NCBI GenBank assembly: GCA_963576565.1 | Contig: OY755044.1 | Location: forward strand, 95,246,752-95,310,751 | Reading direction: 5' to 3' | DNA from: Aspidapion aeneum | Lineage: Eukaryota; Arthropoda; Insecta; Coleoptera; Brentidae | Length of the DNA stretch: 64,000 nucleotides | In this document: positions 10,371-21,658 of the stretch, in pieces | Layout of the letters: the number at the start of each line of letters is the position of its first letter | Numbering within the stretch: position 1 is the stretch's first letter | Translations under genes and position numbers: made by a program | Notes under the pieces: generated by a model | Databases searched by the model: none | The model's input: only the letters and a program-made list of their open reading frames with translations | What the model was told of the DNA's origin: nothing

Positions 10371-11845
10371 TGCTCTTGTTCTAGTTTCTCTTGTATTAGC
10401 GGGTTGCGGGTTAGACTGGTTGGTTTCCTTACTACAAAAGTAGGATGAGAGATGTTAGTACCTTTTTTAAATCCACATATTTGACCAAAAGGTGGCGTTA
10501 AAGACATAGACGAATGACAGAGGTAGACCAGACACTTACACGGTGGGAGTTGTATTACTAAATTGGCGCAGTATACCGGGGTGTCGTGCACGAATCAGCG
10601 CCTCTCCAACTTTGTGCTCCGTACTAAACATTTACACGGGGATTTGAAACAATATAACGCTTGCGCAGTTTGTCTCTAAGCTACAGGATGGCTTTTCAAA
10701 TTATTGTATACCGGATGCTCGTAGCCATCAATGAAATCGTTCTCCAATCAAGCTACATCTTTTAATATAGTGTTTTGAACAGTTTTTATCAAATTAAATT
10801 TTAACACTAAAAAACTCATTCTACTCGTCAATTACATAGATTTAAATTTAAACGATGCGCGCTGATAAGAATGAGTTATTTTGTGTCAAAGCTCAATTTG
10901 CTTAAAAAGACTCTATAAACACCAATCAATAAGGAAGCTTAATCAAAGAATGTTTAAATTAATGACTACTAGCAATAAAAAAAAGGAAAGTTAATTTTTT
11001 ATTCAATCTATAAGGTTTAAAAGTTTGTTTCCCATTCATTTGTACATAAATTTCCTTGAGAGACTAATTTTCTAGTTAAAAAAAGGCTTTTTGACGAATT
11101 GAAAGCAGCAATACACTAAGAAATTACAGGAATATCGCTTTAGAGTTACTGCACGAGTGAAACTTTCAGAAATCAGCTTCGACTGTGTACCGAAAAAAAT
11201 GAAATATAAATAGCATTTACAAGGGCGTTTTTATTGTGGGAGATCATTCTGCCGGACCCTGTATATAAGTACAGTGAAATAATCTATGTTTTCCAAATAT
11301 TAACATTTAAAACTCCGTCCAGGTTCAACGTGTCCATCACACACTATATATTTGTGAATTTCGTCTTTCGTCAAAGTTAGTTTTTTTGCCGAAGTATTTT
11401 TTTTAGGTTCCGTTTGGGAATGGCGCTTGCTAACATAGTCTTCGCACCCACGAACACAAAATTGTTTTCTTTTTAATTTCTTAATTACCGATAGGCCACA
11501 ATTTAGCAAAAAACACTTTTAAAAATAAGGTAAAAAGTCGAAAAATCACGAAAAACTGCAACCACAAATGAAAAATGCCGAATTACATTTACGTCATATT
11601 TTTATCTGTTTAGCCAATGTCAGTCATAATCAAAAACATATACCGAGAGTAGCGGTTAATGTCCATGGCGACAGCACAGGAGTCTGTACATAATATTTTT
11701 ATACCAGGGGTGACGGTCTGTAATAAGCGCCTCTCGAACTTTGTATTCCGAACTAATGTATACAGGGGGTATGTATAACAGTATTATGACAAGACCGAGG
11801 TGCTTTCCTTACTATAAATAATTAGTATACTGTGGTTAAAGAGTT
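10371..11845. other. Intron, unassigned repeats
   Basis: Two stretches resemble each other (about 10570-10690 and 11705-11790; shared AGCGCCTCTC.AACTTTGT.. and CTAA..TACA.GGGG), so they are copies of one unidentified repeat. A minus-strand open frame lies at 11300-11509. No TMEM94 exon was found here. Confidence 0.5.
11300..11509 (-). CDS. Short unidentified open frame
   Basis: About 69 codons, lysine-rich, with four cysteines and two histidines (FCVRGCEDY, KRHSQTEPKK, YIVCDGHVEPG, SFKC). The Cys/His spacing hints at a small zinc-binding fold, but I do not recognise the family. It lies in intron sequence downstream of a segment reading ATACAGGGTCCGGC, which may be a transposon end. It could be a fragment of a transposon protein or chance. 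Confidence 0.25.
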   Translation of the reverse strand: MLNCGLSVIKKLKRKQFCVRGCEDYVSKRHSQTEPKKNTSAKKLTLTKDEIHKYIVCDGHVEPGRSFKC

Positions 11846-11854
11846 ACTCTCTCC

Positions 11855-11908
11855 TAGGGTCACTGTATCCTGGAAGCCTGGCGAGGCTTCCAGGATGCAG
11901 TGACCCTA
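11855..11908. mobile_element. 54-bp palindromic micro-MITE with 9-bp target duplication
   Basis: TAGGGTCACTGTATCC at the left mirrors GGATGCAGTGACCCTA at the right, forming an almost complete hairpin around GCCTGGCGAGGC. It is flanked by ACTCTCTCC (11846-11854) and ACTCTCTTC (11909-11917), with one mismatch. The TAGGG terminus fits the hAT YARNG rule. Confidence 0.7.
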
Positions 11909-11917
11909 ACTCTCTTC

Positions 11918-12489
11918 TAGAATAAAAATATAAAACTATATACATAAATATTAATTGTTACACAACCTACGTTCATGGAGTCTTGTTTAAAACATTTAGT
12001 ATGATCATATTAAGCACCTCTCTCGGCATGGACCGGTTACCGTAAAATGTCGATATTTAATCAAGATATTTGCGGGCGCAAAAGTACCATTTTCATCATC
12101 GCGAATTTGAAAACGAAAGGAAATGGTCCACAGGTGGGAAGGAAACACTACAAATCCCACACCTCTATGGTCTACCTCACAAAAATTTGCTTATGTATAA
12201 CAAAAAGGATCAAGCATTTAAAAATAACAAAAAAAAATTGTGTGTGCTTAAGACCACACGGCAGAAGTGTAAACTTTAACAAGGCGAAATTAATAATACT
12301 GGCCTTCATCTGCATCATCATATCTCTCGCTGAATGTTCCCCTCACAGTTAGTCGACCTGAGCCGACCTCACCCGAATGAGCGTTACATAGCCGAGCCTG
12401 ACGGCTCAGTTCAATTCACTACCCACAAAAACTGCTAAACGCGCCTAAAGAAGTTTACACTAAAACTAGTAAAACTAACAATAGGAATA
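11918..12489. other. Intron, no recognised feature
   Basis: Contains open plus-strand frames of about 70-100 codons around 12047-12352 with no family resemblance I can see. It is possibly the 5' region of the RTE remnant that follows. Confidence 0.4.
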
Positions 12490-13690
12490 TGGTCTATGAA
12501 CACCGACGAACAAATTAATGAACTAAAGCAAGAGCTAACAAGAATAAAATGGGTTTGTCAGAAAGAAAGAAACACGTCGAAAATCATACTATAAAGGTAA
12601 AGAAGATAATAGCAACTTCGGAGTAGGATTAATAATAAATAAAGTTATAAGTAAACACAGTCATACTATTAAAGGAATCTCAGATCGTGTTGCCTATCTT
12701 ACATTCAAAATTAAAAGAACATCACACAAGTGATCCAAGTATACCCCCTACGATGACGAGCACATCGAAGTATTTTATGAAGACATCTCAAAAGCTATGG
12801 AAGAAGACAAAATTTATCTTACACTAGTCATGGGAGATTTTAATGCCACATTAGATAAGAAAATGAAAATAGAAGAAACTTCAATAGGAAATTTTGTATA
12901 TGGCGAAAGAAATGACAGTGGCACACCCTTAATGAATTATATAGAGGAAAGAGACCGTTATGCAATGAATTCGTTCAGTCCTCATGGAATAACAAGAAAC
13001 GAAATTGATTACATACTAACTACTGAAAAAACATCGTTGGAGATGTAACAGTCCTAAACAGCTTTACAATAGGCAGTGATCAGAGAATGGTCAGATGAAA
13101 AATCTTCATTGATAGCAATTTCGAAATAAAAAGAAAAATTAATAACAACACAATATACAAAATAAGCTTTAGACAAAGTAAGGCTAAAGGCACAGCTAAC
13201 CCAAAACTTAAGATCCGAAAATGAAAATATAGATAAAATCAGGAGTTATGACCAAAGTAGAAAAAGTTAAAAAGGGAGAAAATTGTATATCAGAAGAGAT
13301 AAAGAAGCTAATGGAAAAAAGGCGGAACCTGGAGAAATAATACACATAAATAAATAAAACTATAAGAAAAATTATAAAAGAAAAAGAATGGACGAAGAAA
13401 TAAAAGTTGAGAGAATTATAGAAAATAACAGTATTATAAATATCACACAGCTATTTTATACAGAATTATATCAAACAAAACAGGAACGATCGCGAGAAAA
13501 CATGAAGAAACTTCAAACAAAAATAAAGAATAAAAACTCAGAACTACAACCTGAAATAAGCAAAGCGGAAACAAAGAGAGCATTAAAGAAAATGAAAAAT
13601 AATAAATCACCTGGATAAGACGGAGTAACGTCAGAAATGCTAAAGTACGGTGGTAAAGCTATTTATAAAAATGGGGCATTTTTATAAATG
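12490..13690 (+). pseudogene. RTE-clade LINE remnant (endonuclease to early RT)
   Basis: Broken plus-strand frames read NTDEQINELKQELTRIKW, then LVMGDFNATLDKK (APE endonuclease), GERNDSGTPLMNYIEE, RNEIDYILT, GSDHRMV with a frame change, and EISKAETKRALKKMKNNKSPG*DG, the start of the RT. This order is that of RTE-type LINEs. Several stops and frameshifts are present, and it ends abruptly at about 13690 before the RT catalytic motifs. Confidence 0.75.
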
Positions 13691-13765
13691 GATGACGATA
13701 GAAATAAAATAATTATTTATGTAAAGCACCGAGGATATTTAATTTCAATAAATATTTAAGCCTTA

Positions 13766-13850
13766 TACCCTGTTTCCACCGGTTTTAAATGGAGCATCAC
13801 CTGATGCGTTTTTTGAATCGGGGTGGGCATGCATTGATGGAAACAGGGTA
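13766..13850. mobile_element. 85-bp MITE with TTA target duplication
   Basis: TACCCTGTTTCCA at the left end is inverted as TGGAAACAGGGTA at the right end. TTA flanks both ends (13763-13765, 13851-13853), a duplication typical of PIF/Harbinger-type insertions. Confidence 0.6.
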
Positions 13851-13879
13851 TTACAGATATTCGTTATAAAATTTAACCC

Positions 13880-14440
13880 ACCTAACTTACTCAGCTAACC
13901 TAACATGGATAGCGAACGGACGAACAATTCTCAAAATCAAGACGCTTACGAGACAATAGACGGATGAAGTAATAAATATGTTATGTTTTTATTTGTTTTA
14001 CATTACCTCAATAAACGGACGAACAATTATTCACAAATGACAAGACAATGAACGGATGCAGTTTTTTTTTTAATTACCTTAATAAACGGACGCCGTTGGA
14101 GAGTGGTCTTTTTATTTTATTTATATTTTCTCAATAAACCGACGCCGCTGGAGAGTTTGTCATCAGGCTAACCCCACTGACTTATACATTGTTAAAAAGG
14201 GAATTTTATTTTCTACAATAAAGTGGGGTATACATTTTTGCCCAAAAATCTTAGAGAAAATTGGATAAAACTTGTCAAAAAATTGAAGTTAAGGTATGGA
14301 TCACATTATTTACACTACCTCAATAAACGGACGCCGCTGGAGAGTTTGTCATTAGCCGCACCCCACTGACTTATATATTGTTGAAAAGGAAATTTTATTG
14401 ACTACAATAAAGATTACATACTTTTTCCTAAGAAGCACTT
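13880..14440. repeat. Repeats containing CAATAAACGGACG, related to the 17570-20140 palindrome
   Basis: The phrase TCAATAAACGGACG recurs about five times. Two longer units (about 14120-14270 and 14320-14440) both read CTACAATAAAG after GGAAATTTTATT, as do the centre-proximal parts of the 17570-20140 palindrome (about 18700 and 19190). Confidence 0.6.
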
Positions 14441-14574
14441 TTTGAGAAAATTTGAACAAAAAACTAAAAATTTCGGACGTTCATCTGTGACCTATTCTCA
14501 GCTAGGATCCATTGTCAAACCGCGCTCCTCATATTTTGCATACTCAACTACCTCTAGCGCCTGCACTAACTTAC

Positions 14575-14771
14575 CAGAGCTCCACAATGTAGTTGCAAAG
14601 TGTCTTGCTTCCATAATTAAATGGTATATTGATATTGGATCGGTCCTATCAACTACTAATGAACAGGAGATGGAATTTAGGAGACACGATAATGCAGTGG
14701 GACTAAACTTATGATATTTCTTTACGTCGATTTTTCGACAAACTTGAGGAAATAATGGCTCAACTGCTATC
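14575..14771 (-). CDS. TMEM94: TMEM94-like exon (end of cytoplasmic ATPase-like domain)
   Basis: Acceptor TTTTTAG lies at 14772-14773 and donor GTAAGT starts at 14574. It starts with the third base of a split Ser codon and reads SIAVEPLFPQVC, later LNSISCSLVV and IMEARHF, ending one base into the next codon. These correspond to the SIALDPLYP and LNSLPCSL regions of TMEM94, after the hinge-like segment. The plus-strand open frame over the same bases is a shadow. A Jockey fragment begins about 40 bp upstream of the acceptor. Confidence 0.88.
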
Positions 14772-14811
14772 CTAAAAACATGTTTTAAATAGTGTGTGGA
14801 CTGAAATATGT

Positions 14812-15020
14812 TTAAGACATTTAGTTCACTAGCTCAAACGGTTTCACTCATTTTAGTCTTCGAACTAATAGTATTGTCCAGAAGCTGAATTGCGTCCACA
14901 TTCACATGTCGATGGAGTCTATTTTCATGGCTTTTTACGCACTTTTTTACAATCTCTGCTACAGTTTAGATTTTTAGATCCCGATGAAGGTCACTATTTC
15001 GAAAGTACGAAGGTTTCTTT
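14812..15020 (-). pseudogene. Jockey LINE fragment (C-terminus of ORF2)
   Basis: Closely matches the last ~190 bp of the intact Jockey ORF2 (46865-47060), including the tract GAAGCTGAATTGC and the stop-proximal region. Small differences are scattered through it. No 3' tail or upstream RT is attached. Confidence 0.8.
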
Positions 15021-15894
15021 TTAGGAAGGTAATTGGGATCGTCAAAAAACTTCACTTAATAAATCTTAAAATAAGTTGTTTGAGTCAAAACAGGCCTAAC
15101 TACCAAATTTTGTGATGATGTCTATTTGTCCGTCGCTCTGTCTGTCTCCCCGATTTTTAACCAAACTTAGCACAGAAATAACTGATAATATAGAAAAACT
15201 GGATAATTTACCAATATTTAAGTTTCCATACAATTCAAATTAATACGAGAGAGTTTAAAGATTCCAACATTTTAAAAGACTCGAACTTGGCTCCAAAGCA
15301 ATTTAAAGAAGTGGTCAATCAATTCAGTAATTTTACGGATATTTACACGGATGCTTCTAGAGATCCTATATCAGAAGAATGTGGAATAGGAGTATATTGT
15401 GACAAAATATATATTAATATAGCTAGGAATATTCAACCAAGTGTAAATATCTGCACTGCTGAAACAATTGCGATTTTGAAAACATTAGAAAGAATAAGAG
15501 ATAGAAGAGAAGATAAATTTCTAATCACAGTGGACTCTAAAAGTGCAGTAATGAGAATATGTAGAAACGGTATACATAGGAAAAATGATCATATAACATT
15601 AGAAGTCAGAAATCAATTGGATTACTTGGAACAACAGGCTAATGAAGTGCAGTTTTTATCGGCTCCAAGTCATTGTGGCATACCAGGGAATGAAAGAGCG
15701 GATAAAAAAGCAGAAGAGGGAAGAAAAGATATTAATAATCCTATGAAAATAAAGTTATTTTACTTAGAACTATTACCAAAACTCAAGAATACAGTATATC
15801 AGTATTGTAAGAAGTATGATATCATAAGTCAGGATAAAGGCAGATATTATAAAGCGATAAATGGTGAGCTAAAAAAACTCAATAGCTGGCCATA

Positions 15895-16805
15895 GACACA
15901 GAGGTTGATCCGCCGGTTTGGAACGGCGCGGTTCAAACTGGCGGATTTGTCTTTCAATTAGTGGACATTCTACGCGCCAGTTATAGCCGGTGCAGATTTA
16001 TCTGTGAGTTCAGACCGGCGGGCGAAACATGTGGGTTTCGCGCTTGATATTTTAACCGGCGCAGACTTGTCTGTCGGTTTACACTGTACCAGGGATAACA
16101 GACCGTTCATATAGTCTCTCTTGAATTTATTGATTATTATGGCACATGTTTCCGGAATGATATAACCAAGTGCCTGTGCAGAAATCATTGACACTGAAAA
16201 TTTCAGATCTTCATATGATCTTCCCGTGGCAAGGAAACGAAGGGCAGCATTTAATCGCTATTCTGGTCCAATAACTTCTCTCATTTGGGTATCTTGTTTC
16301 GTAAGATCCTATCTTACCAAATTTAATAAAAGATCATACGTATTAATATCCATTCTTAAATAATTTTTAAAATCGTCTGGATAATTTTCTCTTAACTCTT
16401 TTAATAGAAGGTCAAGGCTAAATAGTTTCCTCTTAAGCAAATAACTTTTAACCCACTTGGAACGTCTCTTTTTTACACCACTATGCATTATTTCCATATT
16501 AATAATCATTCCCATACACAGAGCCTGCTTCTTTTTAGCACGAAACATTTTACATACAGTATGCTTAAAATACCGTGCCGCATAAAACTTCCGACTTGTC
16601 GAAATTCCACAGTTTTGGTTTAACCGGCAGATAAATCTTGAGTTTTCGCCCACTAACGCGCGGTTATGTCTGCCACAGATCGATATGAAGGATCGATTCG
16701 AAAGATTTTTTTTGTGTTAGTGGGCTACAGCAGTTTTTAACCGTTGCGGACAAAACGGTCAGACTTATCTGTGCCGTTCCAAACCGACGGATCACCCTCT
16801 GTGTG
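15895..16805 (-). mobile_element. PIF/Harbinger transposon, truncated, inserted in a LINE
   Basis: Terminal inverted repeats of about 35 bp: CACAGAGGTTGATCCGCC at the left and, inverted, CACAGAGGGTGATCCGTC at the right. TA flanks the ends (15893-15894, 16806-16807), suggesting a 2-bp target duplication; another duplication length cannot be excluded. The minus-strand transposase remnant runs from about 16653 to 16085 with two stops. Confidence 0.75.
16085..16653 (-). pseudogene. Harbinger transposase N-terminal half, interrupted
   Basis: Reads RRSKWVKSYLLKR, LLLKELRENYPDDFKNYLRM, then a stop, MREVIGPE, a stop, RLNAALRFLATGRSYEDLKF and QALGYIIPETC. This is the conserved N-terminal part of HARBI1-type transposases in the usual order, with at least two premature stops. 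The catalytic DDE half is absent. Confidence 0.8.
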
Positions 16806-17284
16806 TATGGGATGCTAATGGTTTCAACACATCAAACACAAAGAGAGAAGTCAAATCACACTTATTAGTAGAATGAGATCAGGGCATTGTTTCATACCAA
16901 AATATTTGTGTAAAATTGGAAAAAGAATAGATGCTAACTGTGAATGCGGTATGGTAGGAACGCTAAACCATATCTTAGTAGTGTGTCACGGGACAGATAG
17001 TTCTAATTTGTATACCCACAACCCAACAACAAAACCTATTAAAATAATATTGAAGCATATAAAAAAATATAATTTAAAAATCTAATTAAAATATGAAACA
17101 TAACTTATATTAAAAAAAACTAAAAGTGGAACTAAATAAAAACTATTAATAATTAAGTGCGTGGGGTGTATAGGACTATCATAGACGTGCTTGATAAGAG
17201 CACTTTCCCCAAAGAAGAAAAATGTGCTGGGTGATGGATGCTGAGAAGCACGAAGCCCATTGCCTACAGCGAATGAATGCAATG

Positions 17285-17400
17285 AAAAGGTAGTTTTAGT
17301 TTTTCGAACTTTTATTTTAAATTACGAATTCAACAGCCAACGTTTCGACCCCCTTCGCGTCATCCTCAGGGTCAGAATATTGGAGTTATACTAGTATATC
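17285..17400 (-). mobile_element. PLE-type 3' end
   Basis: A short minus-strand segment with a hammerhead-like core followed by an A/T-rich tail, the layout of other PLE ends here (2191-2275, 59080-59210). No coding part is attached. Confidence 0.45.
17335..17374 (-). ncRNA. Hammerhead-like motif of PLE type
   Basis: Minus strand: CTGAGGA, then TGACGCGAAGGGGGTC (short stem II with GAC/GTC), then GAAACGTT. This is the minimal stem III form (A-CG-U) seen in PLE ribozymes. Stem I pairing is weak. Confidence 0.5.
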
Positions 17401-17569
17401 GCATTTAAAATGCCATATATTTTAGAAGATTGTTAAAACAGCGTCTAACTGACTGTCAGCCGGTTTTCAAATTTAGATTCTAAATGACATTTTCAGCGAA
17501 ATTTGTCATATCGTCAAAGTTTACAGGTCACAATTTTTGAAACAAAGAAATTGTAACATATCTATGGTA

Positions 17570-20140
17570 AGGGAGGCCGAGAAATTTTTTGGAACCTATT
17601 TTCTTATTCAACAAACATTAATAGAATTGTTCAGTGAGCAATTCTAAGAAAAAATGTCTATATAAACCCTTCCTTTTTCCGATGGGTTTAGTCGCAAAAT
17701 GCAAAAGATATGAATTCGAGGAACTTTTTTTCTTAGTAATGCATATATGTTTATTAATGAAAGCTATACTTAAGCTAAGTATCAAAAATAGGACTTATCT
17801 CTAAATATGGGAAATATCTCTGGCAAAATTGTAAAAAATTGAATATTTCATTTTTTGACAATTTGCCAGAGGTATTTCCTATCCTTAGAGATTAGTCATA
17901 CTATTTTTTATACTTACTTTAAGTATAGCTTTTACTAATAAACATATATGCATTATAGTTCAATGAATACAGGCCAAAATAGGGGGGTTACCCTACAAAA
18001 GGTCCGGTAGTTCTGAATTTTGGATATGTTATTAAGCTCAGGAGGGTAATTAAAAATCTGAGTTTTCGTCACCCCCACCCCTGTGCTCCCGCCGCCATCT
18101 TGAAAAAACCATCAAAAATTGGCATTTTTTTAAGTTTTTTGCCTTTAATTTCGTTCCAGTACACTAAATCGCAAAAAGAGTTATATGAAATTTTTTAGAG
18201 GATATAATTATCTACAATTGGGTGGTACTATGGTTGTTCTGCGAGCAGTAGTAACGGAGCTAGGTAATTTCCAAAAATGACTAAAATCACGTGCTTGGGC
18301 AAATTTTCAGATTTTTTCTACTTTAGACGGCATAAGCTTCGAAATACTTTGTTATAGGGTAAAAGTTTTAAGAACATATCTTGTAGAGAATTTTATCAGC
18401 TACAAAATCCATTCTTTAAATGTATTTTTAAATATTGTAATGGAGTGGGAGTAACTTTTAACTTAAGTAAGTTAGAAAATAATAATTTTTTTAAAATTTA
18501 GTGCTTTAAACGGCACGTATTTTTTTGTGTAAATTTAGTGACGTACAAAAAGCTAAGAGAGCTTAGGGGTCAAACACCTCCTTAAACTAACCACTTCTTC
18601 AAAAACCCCCCCAGACCCCCCAAAATCTAACATATTTAGGTTTTCTCAAATTTTCTCAAAAAATACGCTTCTAAGAGAAAAATGTGTAATAAACTTTATT
18701 GTAGACAATGAAATTTCCTTTTGAAAAAGGTACAACTCGATGGGGGTCAACTATTTATAAACTCTTCAGCGGCGTCCGTTAATTGAAGTAATTTAAAAAA
18801 GTAAAAAAATATCCATGTTTTTTCCATGATTTATTCGATTTTTTTTTAAACCAAGGTTTATAGAACAAAATGTGTTATACATTATTGTAGCAAATAAAAT
18901 TTCCTTTAAAATCCTGTACAAGAAAGTCGGATTGGTTTTATGGTTATAAATTCAGAGGCGCCCGTAAATTTAACTAATCCGACTTTCTTGTACAGCATTT
19001 TAAAGGAAATTTTATTTGCTACAATAATGTATAACACATTTTGTTCTATAAACCTTGATTTAAAAAAAAAATCGAATAAATCATGGAAAAAACATGGATA
19101 TTTTTTTTTCTTTTTTAAATTACTTCAATTAACGGACGCCGCTGAAGGGTTTATAAATAGTTGACCCCCATCAAGTTGTACCTTTTTCAAAAGGAAATTT
19201 CATTGTCTACAATAAAGTATATTACACATTTTTCTCTTAGAAGCGCATTTTTTGAGATAATTTGAGAAAACCTAAATATGTTAGATTTTGGGGGGTCTGG
19301 GGGGGTTTTTGGAGAAGTGGTTAGTTTAAGGAGGTGTCTGACCCCTAAGCTCTCTTGCCTTTTTGTACGTCACTAAATTTACACAAAAAAATAAAAATAA
19401 ATAAAAAACGTGCCGTTTAAAGTACTAAATTTTAAAAAATTATTATTTTCTAACTTACTAACTTTAAGTTAAAAGTTACTCCCACTCCATTACAATATTT
19501 AAAAATACATTTAAAGAATGGATTTTGTAGGTGATAAAATTCTCTACAAGATATGTTCTTAGAACTTTTACCCTAGAACAAAGTATTTCGGAGCTTATGC
19601 CGTCTAAAGTAGAAAAAATCAGAAAATTTGCCCAAGCACGTGATTTTAGTCATTTTTGGAAATTATCTAGCTCCGTTACTACTGCTCGCAGAACAACCAT
19701 AGTACCACCCAATTGTAGATAATTATATCCTCTAAAAAATTTCATTTAACTCTTTTTGCGATTTAGTGTACTGGAACGAAGTTATAGGCAAAAAACTACA
19801 AAAAGTGCCAGTTTTTTATGGTTTTTTCAAGATGGCGGAGGAAGCACAGGGGTGGGGGTGACAAAAACTCAGATTTTTAACTACCCTTTCGACCTTAATA
19901 ACATATCAAAAATTCAGAACTACCGGACCTTTTGTAGGGTAAAACTCCTCTATTCATTGTACTATACAAAGAAAAAAAGTTCCTCGAATTTTTAACTTTT
20001 TTTGCATTTTGCGCCTAAACCCATCAGAAAACCGCCTCTATTCATATAACAAATTTTGCTTAGAATTGATCAAGAAACAGTTTTAGCGATGTTTGCTGAC
20101 TATAGAAATAAGTTTTCAAAATCTTCACGGCCTCCCCTAA
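17570..20140. repeat. 2.5-kb foldback palindrome
   Basis: The left arm (17570-18950) and right arm (18960-20140) are inverted copies at high similarity. The centre is at about 18955, where AAGTCGGATT and its complement sit some 60 bp apart. Shared landmarks are GGTCCGGTAGTTCTGAATTT, CGGACGCCGCTGAAG and the GGGGGTCTGGGGGGG tract. No coding sequence was seen. The left arm carries a secondary MITE at 17739-17953. Confidence 0.85.
17739..17953. mobile_element. 215-bp hairpin MITE with TA target duplication
   Basis: Ends ATGCATATATG and CATATATGCAT, with an inverted repeat through TATACTTAAG.TAAGTAT and TTTGCCAGAG around the centre. TA lies on both sides (17737-17738, 17954-17955). The other arm of the host palindrome lacks it, so the empty site is visible in the same molecule. 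Confidence 0.75.
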
Positions 20141-20306
20141 TACTATAAAGTATCTCAAAAATGACAGCAGCTAGAGTAACGTAGTTTTTACAAATTAATT
20201 AAACATTCCATTTAAAAAATAATAATTTTTGTGTATTGCATAAAATGTTTGTTTAAATTCCGATATCCTAATATTATTAAACAATCTTCAACACAAAAGT
20301 ACTTAC

Positions 20307-20515
20307 GATGCATCCGCTTGCATAAAAATACCGGCATTGTCAGAGTTTTGCGCTGAACCCAAAATGCAAACGACTTCTTGATAGTCTTGCATAATATGTA
20401 ACATTTCTCTTGTTGCCGATGAGGTGCAATCGGTAAAAAGTGATACTAACAATGGCACGTTGTCAATCATTTCAATATGCGGTCGTATATTCTCTATTCC
20501 CCGGGGCAATTTCGC
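20307..20515 (-). CDS. TMEM94: TMEM94-like exon (conserved hinge region)
   Basis: Acceptor TTTTTAG lies at 20516-20517 and donor GTAAGT starts at 20306. Phase 0 start AKLPRGIENIRPHIEMIDNV, then PLLVSLFTDCT, MLHIMQDYQEVVCILGSA and IFMQADAS; it ends two bases into the Ser codon. This is the most conserved stretch of TMEM94, equivalent in position to the P-type ATPase hinge (where canonical pumps have TGD...). It anchored the identification of the whole gene. Confidence 0.92.
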
Positions 20516-20517
20516 CT

Positions 20518-21009
20518 AAAAAGTAGAGGTAATGGCTCTAGTTTTTTCAACCTTGGTTCAATTTTTTTTTTACATTTTAAGGGCCCCAAAAAGCACGGTT
20601 GATAGAATAGCCCGGTGCACAGAGGGGTATCCGACCCTTAAAGCTGGCCAAAAATATTTTTTGCCTGGAAGTTGGCCTATGGGTAGTGGCGGATCCAAAG
20701 GGGGGCCAGAGGGCCCTGGGCTCCCCTTCCCTGATATAAAACTTAAATTTTTTTGTAAAAAGAAATATTTTTTTTAATTTAAAATTTTTTTATTTGGTTT
20801 TTTAATTTGGTTTTTAACTTGATACAGTTCAGACTTGTTAAAGACGGCAAAGAAAAACAATTTTTGGCTTTTGCTACCTTCTGGCGTGGTAAAAAACCAT
20901 GGCTGCTGCATGATGCGCGATACCTTTAGCTATATAAGTAAGCATTTTTTTTTAAAATATTCTTAATTTCACAAATCGCATAAATGGCCAGCTTTTAGGC
21001 TCATATATA
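20518..21009. other. Intron, no recognised feature
   Basis: Mixed sequence with a short G/C-richer patch near 20680-20735; nothing I can assign. Confidence 0.5.
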
Positions 21010-21658
21010 CAGTGTGTCCACGTAAGTTGGCGGCATATGGGAAACTTTTTTATTATTAGCTTTACGAAAAAAAGTTATTCTTCATAAAAAGTTCTGCCTG
21101 GTCCAAAACCTAAAATGCAACCATCAGATGTTAAATTTTTTCAGTCATATTACGAGGTTTGTCAAAAAATGTGATTTTTGCTCTAGAGTAAAGTACCTTT
21201 CTTTTTGACAATATCGAAAATTGTTATAAAGAAAAGATGTTTAGAATTAAAAATAGCTTTCAAATATTCAACATTGTTTATTTACATTAAAAAAATATTT
21301 TTTTCTACATTTTCTCTGCGATTACGTTGGAAATTTAAGTTTGCACATTAATGCATAATTAATCTAGGATGCAAATAATAATAATGTAAATAAACAATGT
21401 TGAATATTTGAAAGCTATTTTTAATTCTAAACATCTTTTCTTTATAACAATTTTCGATATTGTCAAAAAGAGAGGTACTTTACTCTAGAGCAAAAATCAC
21501 ATTTTTTGACAAACCTCGTAATATGACTAAAAAAATTTAACATCTGATGGTTGCATTTTAGGTTTTGGACCAGGCAGAACTTTTTATGAAGAATAACTTT
21601 TTTTCGTAAAGCTAATAATAAAAAAGTTTCCCATATGCCGCCAACTTACGTGGACACA

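Larger units (their letters stand above)
15185..17100 (+). pseudogene. RNase-H-bearing LINE remnant, split by a Harbinger element
   Basis: The frame at 15287-15894 is an RNase H domain with the acidic residues in YTDAS, TAETIAI, TVDSKSAV and NERADKKAE, followed by LKKLNSWP. After the insertion the reading continues as WFQHIKHKERSQ, MRSGHCFIPKYLCKIGK, then a CCHC-like CECGMVGTLNHILVVC, ending at about 17085. The order is that of I-type and related LINE C-termini. The RT is absent. Joining across the insertion leaves a one-base shift. Confidence 0.75.

Noticed and set aside
12047..12352. 101-codon frame as a gene
   Set aside because: No recognisable motif, overlapping alternative frames, and position directly before an RTE remnant; not supported.
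14442..14714. 90-codon plus-strand frame
   Set aside because: It overlaps the minus-strand TMEM94 exon 14575-14771, which has proper splice sites, matching phases and conserved residues; the plus frame is a shadow.
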